DNA of 64,000 bases from Archilochus colubris (Eukaryota > Chordata > Aves > Apodiformes > Trochilidae), in NCBI GenBank assembly GCA_023079485.1, contig CM041083.1, forward strand, positions 178,950,480-179,014,479. The letters are read 5' to 3'. The notes under the pieces were generated by a model, which saw only the letters and a list, made by a program, of their open reading frames with translations, was not told the origin of the DNA and ran no database searches. A program made the translations under genes and the position numbers. Shown here one piece after another: positions 1 to 12,645 of the stretch (its first letter is position 1; every line of letters starts with the position of its first letter).

Positions 1-181
1 GCTGGGGGGAAGAGGTGACCACTGTCCACAGTGTGGCAACTCCAGTTGCCAGGGTGGTGTGGCTGAGGTTGTGAGGAGGGGCAGGAGGGGGTGATACTGG
101 GTTGCTTTGTGAGGCTTTCAGTTATTGCCTGGCAAAAAAGGGGGTTGGGATCTTGTACGTGGAACTGCCTGTTAAGGTTTG

Positions 182-199
182 AATATATATATTTATATA

Positions 200-235
<36 letters not shown>
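182..235. repeat. TA/TG dinucleotide microsatellite
   Basis: The tract is an almost pure alternating TA run with a short GTGTGTGT block in the middle, ending in AAAA. It is simple-sequence DNA that is likely to vary in length. No function is implied. Confidence 0.95.
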
Positions 236-236
<1 letters not shown>

Positions 237-239
<3 letters not shown>

Positions 240-3200
240 CCCATGATAATGGAAGTCAGCTGTACTGGATGGATGATATGGTACTTCCAGACCAAGACAG
301 GGAAATATGCTTTATGTCTGCGTTAATCTGTTTTACTTCTGCTGTCTAACCTAAAGAAAGGTTGAGTTTCAGTTCTTTAATTTCTGCAGTTCTCAGAGGT
401 CCCTCATCAAGGATTGTTAAGCCCCAGAGCTGCTGAGGTGAGGGCTGTGCCATAGCAGGGGGTGAGCATCCCGCAGCCTGGCTGAGGGAAAAGGCAGAAC
501 CCAGCTGCACACACCCCTGTGGGAGATGAAGAGCACATCAGGCTGGAGTGGGAGGAAATGTCAAGGTGGCAAGTCAGCAAGTGCCCAGGCAAGGGAACTC
601 TACCAAACCCACACAACTGTACCAGGAGCTGAGAGTTCTGCCTTTTGGTGAAGTAAATTCAGTGGCTGTTCTTCTGGAAAGCAAATATGCCAGGGTCTGC
701 TCTTGCATTAACTAAGCCCTGTCAGCCTCTCTGCCTCCCTCTGATCCCCAAGACCAAGGCTGCTACCTCCTCCTGGGCAAAATGCTCCCACGAGCCCCGC
801 TGGAGGCATCACCAGTGGGATGCAGTACCTGGCCTTCCAGAAGGGGATCAGGTCCTTTGCCTTGGTGGCCCAACAGCTGCTGCCAGCCAAGAAATCAGCT
901 TCCCCACCACTGCCTTTGTGTGGGGACTGCAGGGCTGGGGGGGGGACGACAGGGGTTGCTTCACCCTTCAAAGAGGCAGTTTCTTCTGTCTGGTAGTTAA
1001 AATCTGTGAGGAGGCTTTTGTTCATGTTAATATCACGTGTGCACTTCTGTTCCTGGCTGTTTTGATCAACTGAAAGTTAATGGTGAAGCTCCAAAGACTG
1101 TGGCCAGGCACTCAAAACCCTCCTGTTACTTCTGGAAATGAAGACATCTGGAAGGTGTTGTGACTTGCTGCCTGCCTGCGTGCCAGACACCCACCCTGCC
1201 TCTGAGGAAGGCAGTCCTGTCAGTGATGCATAGTGCTGCTCCCTGCTCGCATGGGAGGATTCAGCTCTGGCAAGGCTTTGTGTGCACGACTTCATGGGCT
1301 TGAAGATGTTGGGTTGGTGTACTGGTATCTGAATCTTAAACTCCCCTTTGATTTAGCAAAAAAATTTCCTGTGAAGGGAAACTGGTGCACAGAAAATAAT
1401 CCACTCCATTTTTTTATTATTATTATTTTTCAGATAAGACTTCTGCTGGGAATAGCTGCCTGGAGGGCAGGTGTAGGTATTCCCTTCTGCTCCAAGAGGG
1501 ATGATCCAGCCAACAGAAAGCACAGGTGGAGCTTCTGTAGGGTGAAATGTGGTTGCTGCCTGGAAAAACCTCAAAGTTTCCTCTGATTCCCACAGGCTGA
1601 TTCCAAAACCTGGAGACTCACCTCTCCTTTCTCGGAAAAAGTGAAAAATGGAAGCAAAAATAATTTTCATATTGGTAGGTCATTGCAAACAGAAGAGCCT
1701 GGAGATAATGAAGCTTCTGAGAGCAAAATATAACTGGCAGCAAATGCACAACTCAGCTTTTCAGCCGCTGATAGATACTTAAATGTGACTGGTTCACATT
1801 TCTGCACCTCCAGGACATCAGTCTTGTGAGAGAAGGAGAGATGACCTTCTGCATAAAACACCAAGGGCACACAAGCACAGTGGACTCTTCTAGCTGTGAA
1901 CATCCCCCCCAAACCGGCCAGACCTTTCCCTGAGGAAAACCAGTGGGATTTGCAAAGTCACAGACTGAAGCTTATTATCTGCTTATTATCACCTGAGAAG
2001 GTGATGAGATTTGATAGCCCTCTGATAGGCATCCACTGATAGGCATCCCTGGCCCCACCTGGGGCAGCCCCAGCCACGCTGGCACAGGGGTTGGGCAGGA
2101 GGGAGTGAGGGGCTTGGCAGTGAGGGGGCTGGGGCTGGCTGGGGCCACACTCAGCTGCCTGAGGAGATTTGAATTAGAGGAGTGTGATCCCCTGATTGTA
2201 CAATTTGACCAAAGATGCCCAAAGGGTTTTTTTCAGCCAAAACCAAAATGAAGTATTTGTGGAAGGATAAAGAGGTGATACATTGCACTCCCCTGAAGCA
2301 GAACCTGCAGGCAGGGGTGCCTGTTCCCCAGGGAAAAGGGAGCATGGGGAAGGAAAAGGGGAGGAAAGAAGGCTGAGAGCAATTGAGCAGGGGAAGAAAG
2401 GAGGGTACTGCAGTGTCTGGGCATCAGCAACTCAAGGCTGTAGTTGTAAATAATGCTGCTCCCGGCAGCCTTATTTTTGGGGATTTTGTAGGCTGTCATG
2501 GTGAAGCTGTATTGATTCCTGGATACAGGTGCTGAATTTCTGCATCTGCTAGTCCTTCACAGCTGCAGTTCTGCAGCTTATTTCTTTGTAGAAGTACAGT
2601 TTCTATATGTGAAAAGATCTTTGTATTAAGAAATGCTCCAAAGGAGGAGAGATGATTTCATTAGGAAACGCAGAAGGGACTAGTGTGGGGAGCAGAAACC
2701 AGGACTTCTCATCTGATGCTCCTGCCACGTCCTGACAAGGTGCTCAGAGCACCTGCAGATCAGGACTCTCCCTCCAATACCTGCTGCCTTTCCTGTGTTG
2801 GGTTATTTGTGCCTATTTCTGTCATGTTCTTAATGTGAAAATAAGGTCTCACTAAATTATAAATACCAAAGCAGACACTTTTAATCGGCTTTACATTACT
2901 ATAAACATAGCTTTTTGGCCTAGCTTTGGCATGAAAATAGTATTTTTCTACTGAAAAACAGAAAAAAAAGATTCTGTATGACACAGTAAAGTTGTAGAAG
3001 TGTGTAAGAGGTGCTGTTACTCATCTCCAGACTGACAATCCAGCTGCACTGCTTGAACCTGATTTGACAAATAACTTTTTCCTGTTTGATGTCCCTTTTT
3101 TACACCACTTTTAAGTACTGAATTCACTTCATTAACAAGAAAAATCACCTTTTTGTGTTTATTGGCAATGCTTCCCCATCAATCCTGCCATGTCTGTAAG

Positions 3201-3916
3201 AGGAGCTGTATCTCCTTCTCTATAGGAATTCCACCAGTGCTCCCTCTGGACCTGCCAGCCCAAGCTGGGACAGAGGCAGGGGTGGTGACCCCTGCTTACT
3301 CCTCTGGGTCTGGATCATACCCAGGAGGAGGCTGACAGATTTTCAGCTCTCTGAACTTTAGGAAGACCCTCCAATAATTCCCCTGTTTGGTATCTGTGCA
3401 TGGATCCTCTACTAGTGTGTATTTGTATACTCTTTTTTTTTAAATTATTATTATTTTATATGTAGGAAATAGAGAATTTGGTTAGACAGTCTGCAGCAGG
3501 AGGATTCAATCTTCTTTCCTCATATGAGAGTTCTGCATTTTTTAGGATGCAGTTGTGTGCAGCCTAATAGCTGCTAACTCTAATGCAGTCATTACTAAGC
3601 AATCAGGAAAGGCTCAGAGAAAACAGCAGAGAACCACATCCCACAAGTCACATGGGGAAGGAGGAAAGGAGACTGCTGTACTCCAAGCAGATACATAAAA
3701 TGCTTTAGATTGTAGATGGGAAGGTGGACCCATGCTCAGGTACATCCTGTGATGACTCAGTTTGGGCTGATGTAAATCTTGGAACACTGGGGTCCAAACT
3801 GGGGGCTCTTTGTCTGCTCTACTGGCAGCCACCTCACAGATTTATTCTTTGTTTCCTCTTCCCACTCACTGTCTCTTTTGGATTACACCAAGCTGCAGGA
3901 CAATATTCACATTCAC
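237..3916. other. Unique sequence, no gene recognised
   Basis: No open frame here exceeds about 130 codons and none resembles a known protein. A G-rich patch lies at about 2065-2150. The phrase CTGATAGGCATCC occurs twice in direct succession at about 2022-2048. A T-rich run sits at 3432-3440. I see no RNA gene, splice-bounded exon or recognisable mobile element. Confidence 0.6.
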
Positions 3917-4113
3917 CTACAGGGGTGGGGAGACTCTGGAACAGGTTGCCCAGAGAAGTTGTGGCTGCCCCCTCCCTAGAAGTGTTCAGGGCACTGATGG
4001 ATGAGCCCTTGAGCAGCCTTGTCTGGGTGAGAGGTGTCCCAAACCATGGCTGGAAGGTTGGAGATGATCTCTAAGGTCCCTTCCAACCTAAGCCACTCTC
4101 TGATTTTTCCTGC
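3917..4113 (+). mobile_element. CR1 LINE, 3' fragment
   Basis: This is the 3' end of a CR1 non-LTR retrotransposon in plus orientation. The translated frame reads the C-terminal tail of the CR1 reverse-transcriptase protein, including the hallmark RLWNRLPREVVAAPSLEVFR, which is known from many avian CR1 copies. It is followed by the CR1 3' untranslated phrase AAGGTCCCTTCCAACC near 4075. The terminal 8-bp tail repeat typical of CR1 is not preserved. The copy is strongly 5'-truncated, as nearly all CR1 copies are, and is certainly inactive. It does not belong to a host gene. Confidence 0.9.
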
Positions 4114-6037
4114 TAGCACATTAACACAAGTCTAAGCTGACCCAGTGCCCTTGTTGGGAAAAGGGCGGATGGGAAAGGAGGTTGCATTGGTGTTGCTCTA
4201 TTTAGCTTTACTCCTGTGCTGGTTCCTCAGTGCTGGTTTTGCGTCTGTCTTAAAAGCTGAGGATACACCTTATTTAACTACACAGAGCTCATGTGTTACA
4301 TGATGCTGCTGTGCAAACTGGTCTGTTAAGTCTCTCAGACCTAACTGGCCTGGTCAACTGTTTGAGAGCTCTGGCTGCCTGATGGATTTTGTTTAGTCCT
4401 CCTCCAGACTACCCTGGGATTTACCAGCAAATTGGAATTTGCTATCCAATTTCCTTTCTCTCCTTCCAAAGGCTCCAAGTTGTGGCTGGGCTGCCTTAGC
4501 TGGGAACCACTCAGCAATTGTCTGTTGTCTCTAAGCAGGCATGTGCTCTGCTGCAAATATTTTGGAAATCAGAAAGGCTGAGATACTCATTCCTGTGAAG
4601 GAGCACATGTGCCCTGAGGGAGATCCCAGTGTTAGCAGAGGTGCAGTTGTATGAGGATGGAGCCTTTCAGCATCACAGCAATGCAAGGGGCTCCCAGCCC
4701 ACTGAACCTAGAGGACACCCTTGGGTTTCACATCAAAGTGATTCCTACCAATGGTGGGGGCACAGAAGCATCCTGACAGAGCATCACACAGGGGTAGCAG
4801 AAGGTCCACTCAAGGACCCAGGACCTTTTGGAATCCCCCCCAGAAGAAATGGTATGAAATGGCCTGCAGGCTGCTGGAGATCCAGCATCTATGGACCTGT
4901 TTTACAAACTTTAATTATCTGAAACTTCATTTTGTCAAGCTATCCTTGTTGCAGGAAATGATAATGCACTAACAGAAGTAGCCAGTGCAAGGATATTGAT
5001 TTTTAGGAGTATGCTGATAAATGAGGAGCACAGGAAGCAGACTTGGCTGATCTCCAAGGGTTACTAATAGATAGGAGCAGCAAAAAGAAAAAAGGTACCG
5101 AGAAACATGGCCCCATCAAATTCCCACAGTAGCTCATGGAAAGTTTTCTGTTGACTCCAGTCTTTTTTTACTTTTTTAATTTTCTTTTTTTTTTTTTTTC
5201 CATTTGGCCTATACCAAACATGATGAGACCTGAGGTGAAAGTTTCCCACTGAAAGTCTTTGTCTCTCTTCTGAACTCAGGAGATCTCAGTCCTTTTTGAA
5301 ACCAGAGTCAAGTCCCTCTGAGATGGGGATCCCTCTGGATATCTGAGTGAGTCAACAGCCAGGCTGTGGGTCAGTCTTTCCCTCCTGTATTTTTCCTTTG
5401 AGGACCTCCTGCAAGGGGTCAGAGGAGGAGAGTGGTTGTTCTCTTGGTGTTTTCTTTTTCTTCCACTCTGCCCACAGTGCAAATGCAGCCAGGGAGGGAT
5501 CTGGGAACACTTTCATCTCTCTAGGTGACTGTGGTACCACTTCTCCACTGGTGCTTGTATGTTTTATTTAAAAAAAAATAAAAATCAAGTCCCCCAAAAG
5601 CTTTCTCATGTCTAATGTCTTCAAAACCAAGCTACTGGTCTAGGGAAGACCATTGTTAGCACAGTCCTAAATAATTACAGAAGAGAAAACAGCATTTGAG
5701 AAGAGGAGTTTATGCCAACCATTCAAATCTACACCCCAATTTTCTTCACCTCAGATGCAAAGTCATGCATGTGGCCCTCCTTCATGGAAAGCTCAATAAT
5801 ATTTGCTTTAAAACCTACTCCCTTTAGCAGAGATCAGCTTTGCAAACCATCATCATCTTACTCTCCATTGCTATTAGGGCTGAAGAGCACAAGGTAAGAA
5901 GGTGGGAAGGTTTCCCACTGTGCTCACCTGAGTGTAACATCATGAATCTGTAAGAATGGTTTGGAAGTGAAAACTGTGCTGGTCTTTGGAAAGTCATGGA
6001 GAGTGTGAGAGGTTCCTAATGGGGAGAGAAAAGCAAA
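4114..6037. other. Unique sequence, no gene recognised
   Basis: Only short, unrecognised open frames are present. A T-rich stretch with a 16-base poly-T lies at about 5166-5200, and an A-rich run at about 5570-5583. I see no conserved domain, RNA gene or transposon. Confidence 0.55.
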
Positions 6038-6303
6038 TCATAGAATCATAGAATTGGCTGGGTTGGAAGGGACCTCAGAGATCATTGAGTCCAACCCTTG
6101 AACCACTGTTGCGATTACCAGACCACGGCACTGAGTGCCACATCCAGTCTCTTTTTAAATATCTCCAGGGATGGAGAATCCACTACTTCCCTGGGCAGCC
6201 CATTCCAATGCCTGATCACCCTCTCCGTAAAGAAATTCTTTCTAATATCTAACCTAAACTTCCCCTGGCACAACTTAAGACCATGCCCTCTTGTCTTGTT
6301 GCA
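6038..6303 (-). mobile_element. CR1 LINE, 3' fragment (minus)
   Basis: Read on the plus strand, the element starts with two copies of the CR1 tail unit (TCATAGAATCATAGAAT), then GGTTGGAAGGGACCTC. This is the reverse complement of a CR1 3' end. The minus-strand frame encodes the CR1 reverse-transcriptase tail, with the motif [20 protein letters not shown]. The copy ends about 265 bp in, so it is 5'-truncated. The intact tail repeats and readable frame suggest it is younger than most other CR1 fragments here. It lies next to a CR1 fragment of the opposite orientation. Confidence 0.95.
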
Positions 6304-6399
6304 CCCGTTTTGGTGGGGAAAAACCCCCAAACAAACAGCCAAAATATGATCCAGAAAGTAAAGGGTAATCACTCCTTTCTCCAGTCCCTGGGAAAGTCG

Positions 6400-6985
6400 C
6401 TGAGTTCCCTCTCCTACAAGTTAGGACATTATGGTCTGGATGAGTGGGCAATCAGATGGGTAGCTGGAAGAAATCAGGCTCACGGGGTAGATGTTAATGG
6501 GTTGTGAGACCAGAGACAAGTGGGTTAACCCAGATCCTCTGTGGCACCTCTTCTGTTCAACACCTTTTAGCATGACCTGGAGGAGGCAAGAGAGTGCTCG
6601 TTCCAGGTCTGCAGGTCACTGTGAAGTGAGGGGACTGGTCACTGTGCTGCCATCCAGAGATCTGGGTGGCCTGGAGGAACAGAGCAGCAGGAACCCCATG
6701 AAATTCAGTGGGGACAAATGCAAACCCCTGCTGTCCCCCTGCATCAGTGCAGACCAGGGGACTGAAAGAGCCCTTTTGCCATGTAACTGAATGTCCATGC
6801 TGAGGGGGGCCAAGCCTCAGAATTTGTCCAGTGAGGCTGTCTTGTTTCTTTGTCTTCAGAAGGTTTCAGAACCCATCAGGAGCCCACGTAACCCGGCCAG
6901 ATCTCACAGCTGACCTTGTTCTGAGCAGCCCATTGGACTAGAGGCCTCCTCAGGTTCTGTCAAGTCTGAACTATCCTACACTTAG
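6400..6985 (+). mobile_element. CR1 LINE, degraded RT body plus 3' end
   Basis: A decayed plus-strand CR1. The frame at about 6400-6505 reads GLDEWAIRWVAG, matching the CR1 reverse-transcriptase segment usually seen as GLDEWTVRWV. Further on, about 6540-6590 resembles the region after the catalytic block in a shifted frame. About 6699-6735 reads MKFSGDKCKPLL, matching the usual MKFN-GKC segment. At about 6920-6982 a phrase close to TTGGACTAGATGACCTCCTGAGG marks the CR1 3' end. Frameshifts and missing segments show it is dead. Its orientation is opposite to the CR1 piece ending at 6303. Confidence 0.75.
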
Positions 6986-7887
6986 GTCAATGAAATGCTG
7001 AAACATTGTCAGAGATAGAACCCATAGCCTGGTGTTACTTCCCCTGCCCTGCATGCAGCAGCCCCAGCCTCACTTGATACGTATCCATTTCTAAATGGTT
7101 TCCTGGCAATAGCAAAAAATAAACAGATTTCCATTAAAAATTGCCCCAGTGTGAACAGTGATATCAGATGATGATGCTGAATGCTGGGGCTGAAGCTTTT
7201 TATTTCTAATTCTGCCAAAAACCTTCTTACTTAAAAACAAGGAGAATATAAGCCATTGGTTGGCACAGCACCAGGAAAAAGCCAGTCCTGCTCTTTGAAG
7301 CAGCCCTAGGGAGGACGGGAGGAGCAGGAATGGCTGCAGCATCCTCTGACAGGGCTCTGCTGGGACAGAGAAGGAAAAATTTGCCCTGGTGAAGAAAAAG
7401 AGGATAAAGAGTCTCTCCAGCCCTGCTTTGAATGATAGTGGCTTTGCATGGTGGGTGGTGAGGACCTCCTGTATCCTTAAAGCTTTCACCTTCTAGTTTG
7501 GCGTGAGGCAGGCAATCCATATGAAGATAAATGTAAGAAAGGTTAGTGTGAAAGGGATCATTTATTTTCTCTGCTGTGCTTAGCAGTGTCTCCAATTCTG
7601 ATGATTCTGCCAAAGAAATACATGCGTAATGAGACAGAAGTATGAGGCAGTTTGTTTCCTATCCAAGCCATCCTTTTCCTCAGGCAGATATCTTGGCTTA
7701 AAAAAAAAATAAATTGTACAGCTTCAGCTAAACAGCCCTGGCTTTTCCTCTGCATGAAAGTGGTCTCTGAGCCCCTAAATCAATATATTCCTTCCTGTCC
7801 CTCTGAGATTGCTTAACTGAAGTTGCTTTGCTGCTCTTCCTGCAGACTGCTGAGCTTGTCACTTTGCCTCTGGAGCTGGGCACTTTG

Positions 7888-7908
7888 AAAAAAAAAAAAA
7901 AAAAAAAA
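7888..7908. repeat. Poly-A tract
   Basis: An uninterrupted run of 21 A. No transposon body that I recognise lies immediately 5' of it, so it may be simple slippage rather than a retroposon tail. Confidence 0.9.
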
Positions 7909-8639
7909 GTGTCACATTCCTGCGCCCCAGCCATTTGAAGGCATTTCCCTTTCCCTCTTCCCTCACTGCAAAGCCCCATCCCTGGAAGCTACAACTGATT
8001 CTGCCATTCCATCACCCTGCAAGAGGCTGTTTGCCATCTGTGGCATAACAAGAAGGCAATTCCTGATTAATTGTGTGGCTCACAGTGCTGTTAGGCTTCA
8101 CTGCCAGCCTCTGCAGTAGAAATCCAATGTTTATTTTGGAGGTTTTAGGCAGGGGCAGAGCTGGATCCCCCTCCTGCCCTGTGCTCTATGGTGGGATGCC
8201 CCTGGTTCTGCCCCACAGCCTTGCTGTACCCCCACTTAGTGCTTCACTCTCCTTCAGACAGCACCAGAGGCAACTAAAGAAGCTTTTACTCCCTCCAGCA
8301 AATTTTGGCTTCTGCTTAGCTGGTTTTTAAGCTTTGAGATGACTTTAGGTTATATCTTGATATAATCTTCATGGAGCCCCTGGGAAATGCTCCTGAGCTC
8401 CATGTATTTCCCTCTGGCTGTGTGTCCCATGCCAGGGGATGCTGCTGGCTCCTCATTTCTCTCACCACCAGCTTCCCACCACCACTGCCCTGAGAATCAG
8501 TGGGCATGGACAGACCCAGAGGCACCTGGGTTCAGGGAGCAGGGGCAGGGGACAAGAGGGCCACAGCTCAGCCCTGGCCCTTCCCTGGCATCACACTAGG
8601 CAGGTGCACAAAGTTTTGTCACGGCATATCTCTCCTAGC

Positions 8640-9000
8640 AGTGAATTTCATCCTTGATGCAGAAGGCTCCCTGAGCCATAGGCGTTGGCTGTGTGGTGAG
8701 AGGTTGGCTCCAGGAGGCTGTGCTGGCACCTACCAGCTTGAAAATTTCCCTCACCCTCATAATTGACGTAATTATACAATTACAGGAGTAAGATGTTGTC
8801 TAAGATTCGTATCAAAGGGAGAGCCAGGAGAATGGCTGCAGCCAGGTGAAATTCTGGCTGAAAGGCAAAATCCCTCAGCTGTGGCATCTGCTTGAACACA
8901 AGGAAATTTCCCCTCCTGTCTCTGCCAATCATCAGAGCCACTTCCTTTTTCTGGTGTCCCCCAGGAAATAACTGAGTGTCCTGGCAGAGGTCAGACATTA
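8640..9000. other. Possible conserved non-coding block
   Basis: The core around 8762-8785 holds the phrase TTGACGTAATTATACAATTA, combining a CRE-like half site (TGACG) with homeodomain-type TAATTA and CAATTA cores. The flanks are not repetitive. This is the kind of composition seen in vertebrate regulatory elements, but conservation cannot be judged without an alignment. Confidence 0.25.
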
Positions 9001-9289
9001 TTTTGTGGTTTCATGAACACAGAAAGCCCACGGATGTGCCCTTGTCTGGGCCCTGGAGCTGGGCACGTTGCTGCCACAGAGAGCACCCCAAAGATGGCAC
9101 ATGTGTGTCAAGGTGCAGCATATGCTTCATTTGTGCAAACCATGAAGAAGAGGGTGAAGACATGAATTTAACCCTGTCCCCATGGTGTATCTTACTCAGA
9201 TGTAATATTTTCTTTTATTGATTATTTAATACTAGCAGAGACGTCTCTAAATCAGAGGGCATCCCTGATGCTCAAGCTCTGCCTGCAGA

Positions 9290-9480
9290 GAACGGCACGG
9301 GTACCGCCCCTCCGGGTGTGATCCCAGACTGCAGGGAATCGCTCCCTGCTTCTCGGGGCGAAGTGTTTGCATTTCTTCGATACCAGCAAATTGCTATGAG
9401 GAACAGAAAGGGGCGGATGCCGGCGCCGGTGTCTGTCAGCTGCGGTGAGGAGGAGGAGGAGGAAAGCTCAGCAGCTGCCA
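9290..9480. other. Local CpG-containing patch with GGA repeat
   Basis: CpG dinucleotides are more frequent here than in the surrounding kilobases, though far below the islands at 35.6 and 48.8 kb. The patch includes a GGCGCCGG site near 9420 and a GAGGAGGAGG run at 9447-9463. It follows CTGCG, so a splice donor GTGAGG at about 9444 is possible. It could be a weak promoter, an exon or neither. Confidence 0.25.
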
Positions 9481-11230
9481 CGTCCCTGCCCCAGGAGCGG
9501 CCCCTGGGTTTTGCTCAGCTATTTTTAAAATACATTTTATTGAGACTTGTACGTGTGCAGTGGTGTAGAACCGTAGCTGAAAGCATTTGGGCTCCTAATG
9601 CAGATAAGTTGCCCGAAGCAAGGTTCAGAGGGGCTTCTGACCCCTTCCCTGCCTGCTGCTGCCAGCACAGCCCCCGGCATCCCCCTGCCCACAGTGCACC
9701 ATTGACCCTGTGGCTGGGCACAGGAGATGCTGGCCTCAGCTCCTGTCTCTTCATGGTACCTTTTAATTTGCTTTTTGATCTCTTCTACCAACATAGATCC
9801 AAAAGGCTGTCACCATCCAGGTGAACCCTCCTGTGCCTTCCTCCAAGGGGGGGTCAGGTCAGGATGAGCTATCCTTGGGTCAGAGGGGATGGGTAGCTCT
9901 GGCCTGACCCCCACTCGTATTTGTTGCACAGTGTTGTAGGTGCACAGTTTGGGAAGCACCCTTGGGTGTCCCCTTTCTGGCCTCTGCAAGTGAAGGGGAA
10001 GGAAGAAAGCAGAAAGCTACAGCTACAGACAGCTCGTGGGGGCTCTGGGCTGGGGACCACTTGAACCTTGTTAGTATTGTGTGACTGCTGTGACTGCTGC
10101 CAGACAGAGCAGAAACGACTGCAGCAAGAGAACAATCATTCTGCTCTTCCCCTGAGGTCAGCAGCATCCCACAGATACGTTGTGGGCTGGAGTGAGCCTG
10201 GCAGGCAGCACTGCTGTCCTTTTGAAAGGGATGTGGTTGGGCAGTGGGTACAAGTCCTGCACCCCAGCATTACTGCTCCAGGCTACTTGTCTCCTCCCCT
10301 CCTCAGTAAAATAGACAAAAAGGGCAGAACAGGCTTTGCCCTCGTGTACAGCTTTCTCTGTGAGCCTAAATAAAGCTGAACTGGCTGTTTCTTCAAGGAT
10401 GCTGAGCAAGGGTGGGCAGTGGGTGAGCTGGGACCCAACGCTGCTAAAGTGAGGCCATGAGGATGCCTCTGGGAGGCTCCCCAAAACACCAGGAGCATAA
10501 AGGGTGGGCAGATGCATAGCCTGTGGGCACAGACAGACTCCCCCTGTGCTCTAGGTCTGGGTACGGGCAAGGAGTCTCAAGCCAAAGAGCTTAAGACTGG
10601 ATGCAAATTTAACTGCTTTTCCAGCCTTATTTTCTGTTACTCTGCTTCTGTGCTTGGGAATGGATTTGTTTGTCAGCCATAAAAACAAAAAAGTCTGGGT
10701 TAGCAGGAGATTTTTATTGCTGGATAGGCCTATCACTTGACCTTTTGCTCTCAGTTGTCCAAGATGCACAGCAAGCCCCAAGCAACCTTTCTCACATCAT
10801 CATGGAAACCGCTGCTGTCATAATATGGAAACTTAATTTTAGCCTAAATTTCTGAGGAAACAAAGCATATAAACTCACACGAGCTGTCTGTACATCTGTC
10901 TCACCATCCAAGCTGCCAGCTGGATCTGTCTGCTCTTGACAGCACTGACAAAGTGTCTCAATCTGGGAGGCAGGTGGTGGTCCCACTGGTGAGAAGATCC
11001 TATGGGTGATCTGAGGAGTGATGGGTGGGTGGGTGAGAGGGATGCAGACCCAAAGTGGGAAGACAGGTGTGTGACCTGAGTTGTTCATTGCTGGTTTGAT
11101 CCACCAGTGTCCAACACAGGGAGCTGAGGTGCCATAGAGATGCCCATCTCCCATCAGAGTTATCAAGTAAGATGGATGCCATCAGGAGAGATGGGTGAAA
11201 AATGGGACATGAATTATGATGTGATATGGA

Positions 11231-11285
11231 TCCAAATAGTTTGGGTTGGAAAGAAGATCATCTGGTTCCGACTCTGATCTGACTA
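11231..11285 (-). mobile_element. CR1 LINE, short 3' remnant
   Basis: The phrase AGTTTGGGTTGGAAAGAAGATCATCTGGTTCC parallels the first bases of a minus-oriented CR1 3' end (usually GGTTTGGGTTGGAAGGGACC followed by AAAGATCATC). Only about 50 bp survive, and a few bases are missing in the middle. Confidence 0.65.
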
Positions 11286-12626
11286 AGGAGCTGAGGAACT
11301 GAAGGGTACAGATTTTGGACCCACCTCAGTAGAAAATTGAGCTTCTCCCTCTCTGCCATCCCTAAAAAAACTGGCTACTGCAAAGCAGAGCTTGGGCTGG
11401 GCAGCCAGGAAAGGTGTGAGAGAAGCTGCCTGAGGCTGTCCTGGAGGGTACCACTTCTTCCCTGGGGTCAAATCATGGCAAAGGCATTGGCATTTCATGT
11501 GAGGTCTGAGGGACCAGGGGCTTCCATCCCTTCCTGCCTCCAGGATCTGCTGACCTTTAGGAGGCCACATGCTCACTGATTTAAGTCCTGTTGTGTAGGC
11601 TACAGCCACAGCTTGGGACACCCTGATTTACATTGCCAACGAGTGCCAAGCATGGCAAATAAAGTTCAAGGAACCACTTGACACAGAACAGGGAGGCAAA
11701 TGGTCCTTTTTTTTCCCAGTGGATGTGCTCCCCCTGGCACCCCCAGGTTCATGGTCTCCATGCAGCAGGAGGATGATGGATTGCAGTGAGAAAGGGTTCT
11801 CCTTTTTTGAAAATAATATTTGAACTAACTATTGGTAACTCCTGCCTCCTTTATTCTCTTTTCTGTCTTTCTTGCCTTTTTGAACATTCAGGCTTCTTTA
11901 AAACACCACCAACAAAAAAATCTTTGTGAGATTTTACCCTGAAATAATTCCAAATCTCATAAATTTGAACACACTATCTTTTATTCTCTTTCCAAGCATC
12001 ATAAACCCCATGGTGAAGCTGCAGGGCTAAGCACATCTACGTGTCACCGGGGCTTATTTTGCTACATCACTGGTTTTATGGGGATAAAACTGCAGCACAA
12101 TGAGCTCCAAGAGCCCATGGCATAATAACCCAAACTTTCTCTGAACTGTTGTAAGAATATTTTTAAGAGATCCCAGGTTGAAAGTAACTATCTCTGACAT
12201 AGAGATGCCATTTTCCTGTATCCAAATATCTAGTTAATGTTTAAAGTCTTGCAAGCTATCTTAATCTGGAGAGAAAGAGCCCCAGGATGCTATTCAGTGT
12301 ATTTAAAGGGTTTCTTCTGCTGTTGCTTAGTATTTGTGTCTGCTGCCCACTGGTCTTTTTACCTGCATTTTTAAAGTCAGGCCTGTTCCCACTTGTGAAT
12401 AGAGGAACCCTCTCTTGTAGTTTGTCATCTGTCTGGGCTCTGCAGTGATATTGGAAGAAAGAAGTCGCATACATCTCACATTAGTCTGCAGTGATGGCTT
12501 TGGTGACAGCTGACATCAGAGGGACCTCCAGGCTGCAATGCAGCAATACAGAAGGGAAGCTTTTCAAGGGCAAAGGTATGACTGGGTTGTCGACTGGTCA
12601 CCTCCCATGAACCAGATAAAGGTATG

Positions 12627-12645
12627 AAAAAAAAAAAAAAAAAAA
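12627..12645. repeat. Poly-A tract
   Basis: A run of 19 A after GGTATG. No recognisable retroposon precedes it. Confidence 0.9.

Larger units (their letters stand above)
6986..11230. other. Unique sequence, no gene recognised
   Basis: This long stretch has no convincing exon. It contains a poly-A tract, a possible conserved block around 8640-9000 and a locally CpG-containing patch near 9290-9480, which are listed separately. Open frames of up to 168 codons (9318-9824) match nothing I recognise and are typical of chance frames in mid-GC DNA. Confidence 0.5.

Noticed and set aside
9318..9824. 168-codon plus-strand open frame
   Set aside because: It matches no family. The run of glutamates comes from a GAG repeat, and the minus strand is also open over part of it.
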